Source: Monodelphis domestica
Lineage: Eukaryota > Chordata > Mammalia > Didelphimorphia > Didelphidae
Length of the DNA: 64,000 bases
Assembly (NCBI RefSeq): GCF_027887165.1
Contig: NC_077229.1
Coordinates: 206,028,753-206,092,752 of the forward strand
Direction: 5' to 3'
Shown here: one piece after another, positions 60,108-64,000 of the stretch
Numbering within the stretch: position 1 is the first letter of the stretch
Layout of the letters: every line of letters starts with the position of its first letter
Made by a program: the position numbers and the translations under genes
Notes under the pieces: model-generated
Seen by the model: only the letters and a program-made list of their open reading frames with translations
Database searches by the model: none
Told to the model about the DNA's origin: nothing

Positions 60108-60305
60108 TTTGGGGGAGCAGCATGACAAAGAAAATAGTGCACTGAACTTGGAGTCAGGAAAACCTAGGTTCAGCTTCAAGTAGTCACCACTCCCCTATAT
60201 TAATTTTCTACTCTTATTAGAATGTAAATTCCTCTTTTGGATTTGAATCTCCAGTGCTTAGCATAATGCCTGACAAATAATAAGAATTTAATAAATACTT
60301 CTTCA
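60108..60305 (+). mobile_element. SINE head plus L2-type 3' end
   Basis: CTTGGAGTCAGGAAAACCTA and GGTTCAGCTTCAAGTAGTCA are a SINE head. From about 60215, TTAGAATGTAAATTCCTC, CCAGTGCTTAGCATAATGCC and GAATTTAATAAATACTTCTT form a sense L2 end. Confidence 0.7.
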
Positions 60306-60344
60306 TGAAAACATACCTTTATTTATACAGTACTGGGTTTAAGT

Positions 60345-60500
60345 AAATCTCACCTCTGTTTCTTAAAACCTATGTAACTTCATGGCAACAAGTCAATTCA
60401 CATCCTTGAATCTAAATTTATTTATCTCTTAAGTGAAAGAATTGGATTGGAAGGCCTCATAGGACCCTTCCAACTCAAAATCTTATGGTTTTCTGAGAAG
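60345..60500 (+). mobile_element. THER1-type SINE
   Basis: CTTCATGGCAACAAGTCAAT, AGTGAAAGAATTGGATTGGA and CTCATAGGACCCTTCCAACT are sense core and tail. Confidence 0.7.
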
Positions 60501-60639
60501 TATGAATAATGTAAATATCAGTTATATGTAAAATAATTTAATATTAGTTACATATAATTTGACTATATAACATAATTTGAACTTTGTTTTAGCTAGCAGC
60601 TCTAATTGCATACAAATTCTAATGACACACACATCCTAG

Positions 60640-60805
60640 AAGATTGGAAAGAATAATGTATTTGGAGTCAGGGAATATGTATACAAATCACCATTCTTCT
60701 GTTTCCTAACTATGCGGCTGTAGATAAATCACAATACTTCTGGGCCTTAGTTATAAGTAGGTTGGTATTTCTATGAGCTCCCTCAATCTCTAAATCTTTG
60801 TTCCT
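60640..60805 (+). mobile_element. THER1-type SINE
   Basis: TGTATTTGGAGTCAGGGAAT (head), GTTTCCTAACTATGCGGCTG (core) and TCTATGAGCTCCCTCAATCT (tail) are present. Confidence 0.7.
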
Positions 60806-61093
60806 TTTCACCAGTTATTTCCTATCTATTAAAATATAGATAATTTTTGTCTGATATTCAGTGTTTGCCATGCCTATGTATGACTTTAGTGTATTATAGA
60901 AACTTTTGGCATCTTACCTGACTCCTGACACATATTTTCCATATTTTTGAAGACATCACCTATTCAGATATACATTGATTTAGTGTAGAAAATTTTATCA
61001 AGTTACTTGCAGAACTTCTTTACTTTCTCATCCTTTGTAATAGATATTAACACATACATTACACTTATTTTCATGGCAGTCTTTTTTATTTAG

Positions 61094-61155
61094 GCTCATC
61101 ATGGAGAATGGAAGAAGAGGTAACTGAGTATTCTATGAAGTATCATTGCTTTTGG
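61094..61155 (+). other. Splice-signal-bounded segment, doubtful exon
   Basis: A pyrimidine-rich acceptor (CAGTCTTTTTTATTTAG) and a donor (TTTTGG/GTGAGT) frame 62 bases. One frame is open, containing WRMEEEVTEYSMKYHCFW. An alternative donor lies at AGAG/GTAACT. No partner exon is established; listed only as a possibility. Confidence 0.12.
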
Positions 61156-61189
61156 GTGAGTCATAAGAACAATGCTGCCAACTACTTTA

Positions 61190-61480
61190 TTTAATTAATA
61201 TGTATTTATTAAACTTTTACTAGTTCCAGGCACTATGCTAAGCATTTGGGGATATAAATAACAAGCAAAAGTAGCTCCTGCCTTTAATGAGCCTTACATT
61301 CTACATGGGAAGACAACATATATAAATTCAAGAAAACTACAGAGCAAATAGATGATAGTCCTAGAGGGGAAGGAACTGGAAACACTGGGGACCAAGAAAG
61401 GCTTCCTGTAGTAGGTGACACTTGATTTCAGCCTCAAAAGAAGAAAAAAGATTCTAAGAGTTAGAGAAGTCTAATTCTAG
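61190..61480 (-). mobile_element. L2-type remnant, antisense
   Basis: TATTTATTAAACTTTTACTA, CCAGGCACTATGCTAAGCAT, AATGAGCCTTACATTCTACA and AGAAAGGCTTCCTGTAGTAG are reversed L2 end and adjacent 3' region. Confidence 0.8.
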
Positions 61481-61788
61481 GCATGTGGAACAGACTCTGA
61501 GAGGACATACAAACACTGGAAACATTGGAAAGAATAGTTTAATTTGAGAAAAAAGTCCAAAGTCATATTTCAAAGGGCTGACAATTATGTATGTGAAGTA
61601 AGAAAATGAAAGCAACTAATTGAGAAAGTTCTATACACAAACATACACACACACATCTCTAGGATTTTGTTTGTGAAAGGGGGATACATATAAGACAATA
61701 ACTTGAGGGAATGAAAGGATTTAGTGAAAGAATCTTCTGATTGTTGCTTTTATTTTATTTTATTTCTTTAAGAATAAGGGGTAACTAG

Positions 61789-62335
61789 ATTTCTGGGTAA
61801 ACATGGTGGCAGTGTAGACCTAGGACTCTTCCTCTACTCACCACCTACTGATATGGACTACCTCAAAAAGCCCAAAAGAACCAAACTCATATAAACAAAG
61901 GAACTCTGCAGTAGGGTGCAGCATTGAAGCTATGTGGGATTTGGGCATTTCCATACTATAAGAGGGTGAAATAGCTTCCACCAAAACTTGAGTTGATCAA
62001 CCCTCCCCCACCCTACCCAGGGATCCAGAGTCAGAGAGTGAGTGAGGGGCACCACTAAAGTGATCAAGAGGAACCTCTAGGTCCTTGGCAGCTAACTAAG
62101 ACTACCAAAGACCTACCTCTGAGATCAGCTAGACCTGAGACCCCAGCAGGCTGAAAAGCACAGACCTTGGGCACCTTTACAGAGATAGTACAAAGAAGGA
62201 CAGTAAACAGTAGAAGCTGCAGAGACTCAAGAGGTGGCCTCAGTCAAAAACCTCACTCCTTAGATCCAAACACAAAGAGCCTGATCTCCTCACTAAGACT
62301 TCTGACTGAAAAGGGAAGGAAAAACCACCATAGTG
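61789..62335 (+). promoter_or_regulatory. L1 5' UTR
   Basis: Non-coding leader between the element start and the ORF1 ATG, with a CCTCCCCCACCCTACCC block near 62000. It is expected to hold the internal promoter by analogy with other L1s. The 80-codon frame at 62167 is a shadow. Confidence 0.6.
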
Positions 62336-62494
62336 ATGGCAAACAACGCCCAGGAAAAACAACTTCCCAACACCAAGAAAAACAAGAAGAAAACATTGAC
62401 CCTGGATAATTATTATGACACAAATATGGTATTGATTCCAAGTCAGGCAGGTCAAAAACAGAGAAAGCAAACTATAGACCAATCTCCTAAATGA
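62336..62494 (+). pseudogene. ORF1 N-terminus fused to ORF2 RT start
   Basis: The frame opens with MANNAQEKQLPNTKKNKKK, comparable to the ORF1 start of the 43211 copy (a KLQNAKKNKKG-type basic stretch, then LDNYYD against LDTFYG). After LDNYYD it crosses the deletion junction into MVLIPS, which is in the ORF2 frame (MILIPK in the sister copy). A one-base deletion then shifts it, and it stops at TGA 62492-62494. The 52-codon product has no catalytic part. Confidence 0.75.
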
Positions 62495-64000
62495 ACATAG
62501 ATGCAAAAATCTTAAATAGAATACTAGAAAAAAAAAAAAACTCAAGCAAGTGATCACAAGGGTTATTCATTATGATCAGGTTGGATTCATACCAGGAATG
62601 CAAGGGTGGTTCAATATTAGGAAAACCATCCACATAATTGACCATATTAACAAGCAAACCAACAAAAATCACACGATTATCTCAATAGATGCAGAAAAAG
62701 CCTTTGACAAAATACAACACTCATTCCTATTGAAAACACTAGAAAGTATAGGAATAGAAGGGTCGTTCCTAAAAATAATAAACAGTATCTATCTAAAGCC
62801 ATCAGCAAACATCATCTACAATGGGGATAAACTAAATGCATTCCCAATAAAATCAGGAGTGAAACAAGGATGTGTCTGTTATAACATCTATTATTTAACA
62901 TTATACTAGAAACACTGGCAGTAGCAAGTAGAGAAGAAAAAGAAATTGAAGGTATTAAAATTGGCAATGAGGAGACCAAGCTATCACTCTTTGCGGATGA
63001 TATGATGGTTTACTTAAAGAATCCTAGAGATCCAAAAAGTTACTCAAAATAATCAACAACTTTAGCAAAGTTGCAGGATACAAAATAATACCACATAAGT
63101 CATCAGTATTTCTATATATTTCCAACACATCTCAGTAGCAAGAGTTAGAAAGAGAAATTCCATTTAAAATCACCTTAGACAATATAACATACTTAGGAAT
63201 CTATTTGCCAAGACAAACACAGGAAATATATGAACACAACTACAAAACACTCTCCACACAATTAAAACTAGATCTAAATAATTGGAATTATTGCTTCCTC
63301 ATTGGTAGTATGAGTTAACATAATAAAAATGACCATCCTACCCAAACTTATTTACTCATTTAGTGTCATACCCATTAAACTACCAAGAAACCTTTTTTAC
63401 TGAATTAGAAAAAAACAATAACAAAGTTCATTTGGATAAACAAAAGATCAAGGATATCCAGAGAAATAATGAAAAAAAATGTGAAGGAAGGTGGCCTAGC
63501 AATACAAGATCTCAAACTATACTATAAAACAGTAGTTATCAAAACAATATGATACTGGCTAAGAGATAGAAAGGAGGATCAGTGTGGAATAGACTTGGGG
63601 TAAGTGACCTCAGCAAGATTGTCTACGATAAACTCAAAGATCCCAGCTTTGGGGACAAAAATCCACTATTTGACACAAACTGCTGGGAAAATTGAAAGAC
63701 AATATGGGAGAGATTGGGTTTGGACCAACATTTCACACCCTACACCAAGATAAACTCAGAATTTGTGAATTACTTGAATATAAAGAAGGAAACTATAAGT
63801 AAATTAGGTGAACACAGAATAGTATGCTTGTCAGATCTTTGGGTAAGGAAATATTTTAAGACTAAGCAAGAGTTAGAAAAAAATACAAAATATAAAATAA
63901 ATAATTTTGATTACATTAAATTAAAAAGGTTTTGAACAAACAAAACCAATGCAACCAAAATAAGAAGGGAATCAACAAATTGGGAAATAATATTCATAAC
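62495..64000 (+). pseudogene. L1 ORF2 reverse-transcriptase region, broken
   Basis: The frame at 62550-62909 contains [31 protein letters not shown] and SGVKQGC, the RT palm. The active-site FADD is intact at 62990-63001 but lies in a different frame after an indel. Further C-terminal blocks include the frame 63714-63935 with SDLWVRKYF. Several frame changes make it non-functional, and the endonuclease is missing. Between this and the antisense copy about 94 percent of RT palm residues agree by eye. Confidence 0.9.

Larger units (their letters stand above)
61789..64000 (+). mobile_element. Internally deleted L1, continues past window
   Basis: The start resembles other L1 5' ends (TTCTGGGTAAACATGGTGGC). 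A 5' UTR of about 550 bases leads to an ORF1 start at 62336. After about 75 coding bases the sequence jumps to the ORF2 RT region (junction near 62411, just before ATTATGACACAAATATGG). It then continues collinearly to the late ORF2 region at the window end. Most of ORF1, the endonuclease and the first part of RT are absent. The sequence after the junction is close to the full-length antisense copy. Confidence 0.85.

Overview
The window is vertebrate nuclear DNA, and the repeat content points to a marsupial. The evidence is a young L1 family with long diverged 5' UTRs, many tRNA-headed SINEs of the marsupial SINE1 and MAR1/THER1 types, and old L2, L3/CR1 and MIR copies. Genus is not resolved. 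No operon, CRISPR array, rRNA gene, free-standing tRNA gene or intact long reading frame is present. Almost every long open frame is a shadow of a microsatellite or of a LINE. Repeat family names are given from memory of typical sequences; no database search was run.

Layout. 1-9.4 kb: AT-rich spacer with SINEs and a solo LTR (1785-2467). 9.4-14.7 kb: a graveyard of ancient LINEs, with antisense L2 reverse-transcriptase remnants interleaved with a sense L3/CR1 copy that is split by SINEs. 14.7-25 kb: SINEs, MIRs, large TTTC and GA microsatellites, an antisense L1 5' end, and a 1.06-kb LTR element nested inside a SINE1 (23020-24082). 25.6-29.8 kb: two sense L1 copies, one internally deleted and one 5'-truncated with a clear target-site duplication. 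30-37 kb: mostly non-repeat sequence. It holds the best candidate host coding sequence, two possible exons (33062-33177 and 36037-36186, plus strand) that join in phase and end in a stop codon. 37.6-44.0 kb: a full-length (about 6.4 kb) antisense L1 with target-site duplications, a GC-rich 5' UTR, and degraded ORF1 and ORF2. 44-61 kb: spacer with SINEs, older L1 ends, an LTR with 4-bp target duplications (55644-56461), an L3 tail and a GA repeat. 61.8-64.0 kb: a further sense L1 whose ORF1 start is fused to the RT region of ORF2; it runs off the window end.

How it fits together: this looks like intronic or intergenic sequence shaped by retrotransposition, possibly overlapping the 3' end of one host gene. 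Insertions can be ordered by nesting: L3 and L2 first, then MIR/THER1, then SINE1, LTRs and young L1. No new functional system is evident. The points most worth checking are the two-exon candidate, the two internally deleted L1s that keep their 5' ends, the LTR inside a SINE, and a short foreign block inside the 25.6-kb L1.
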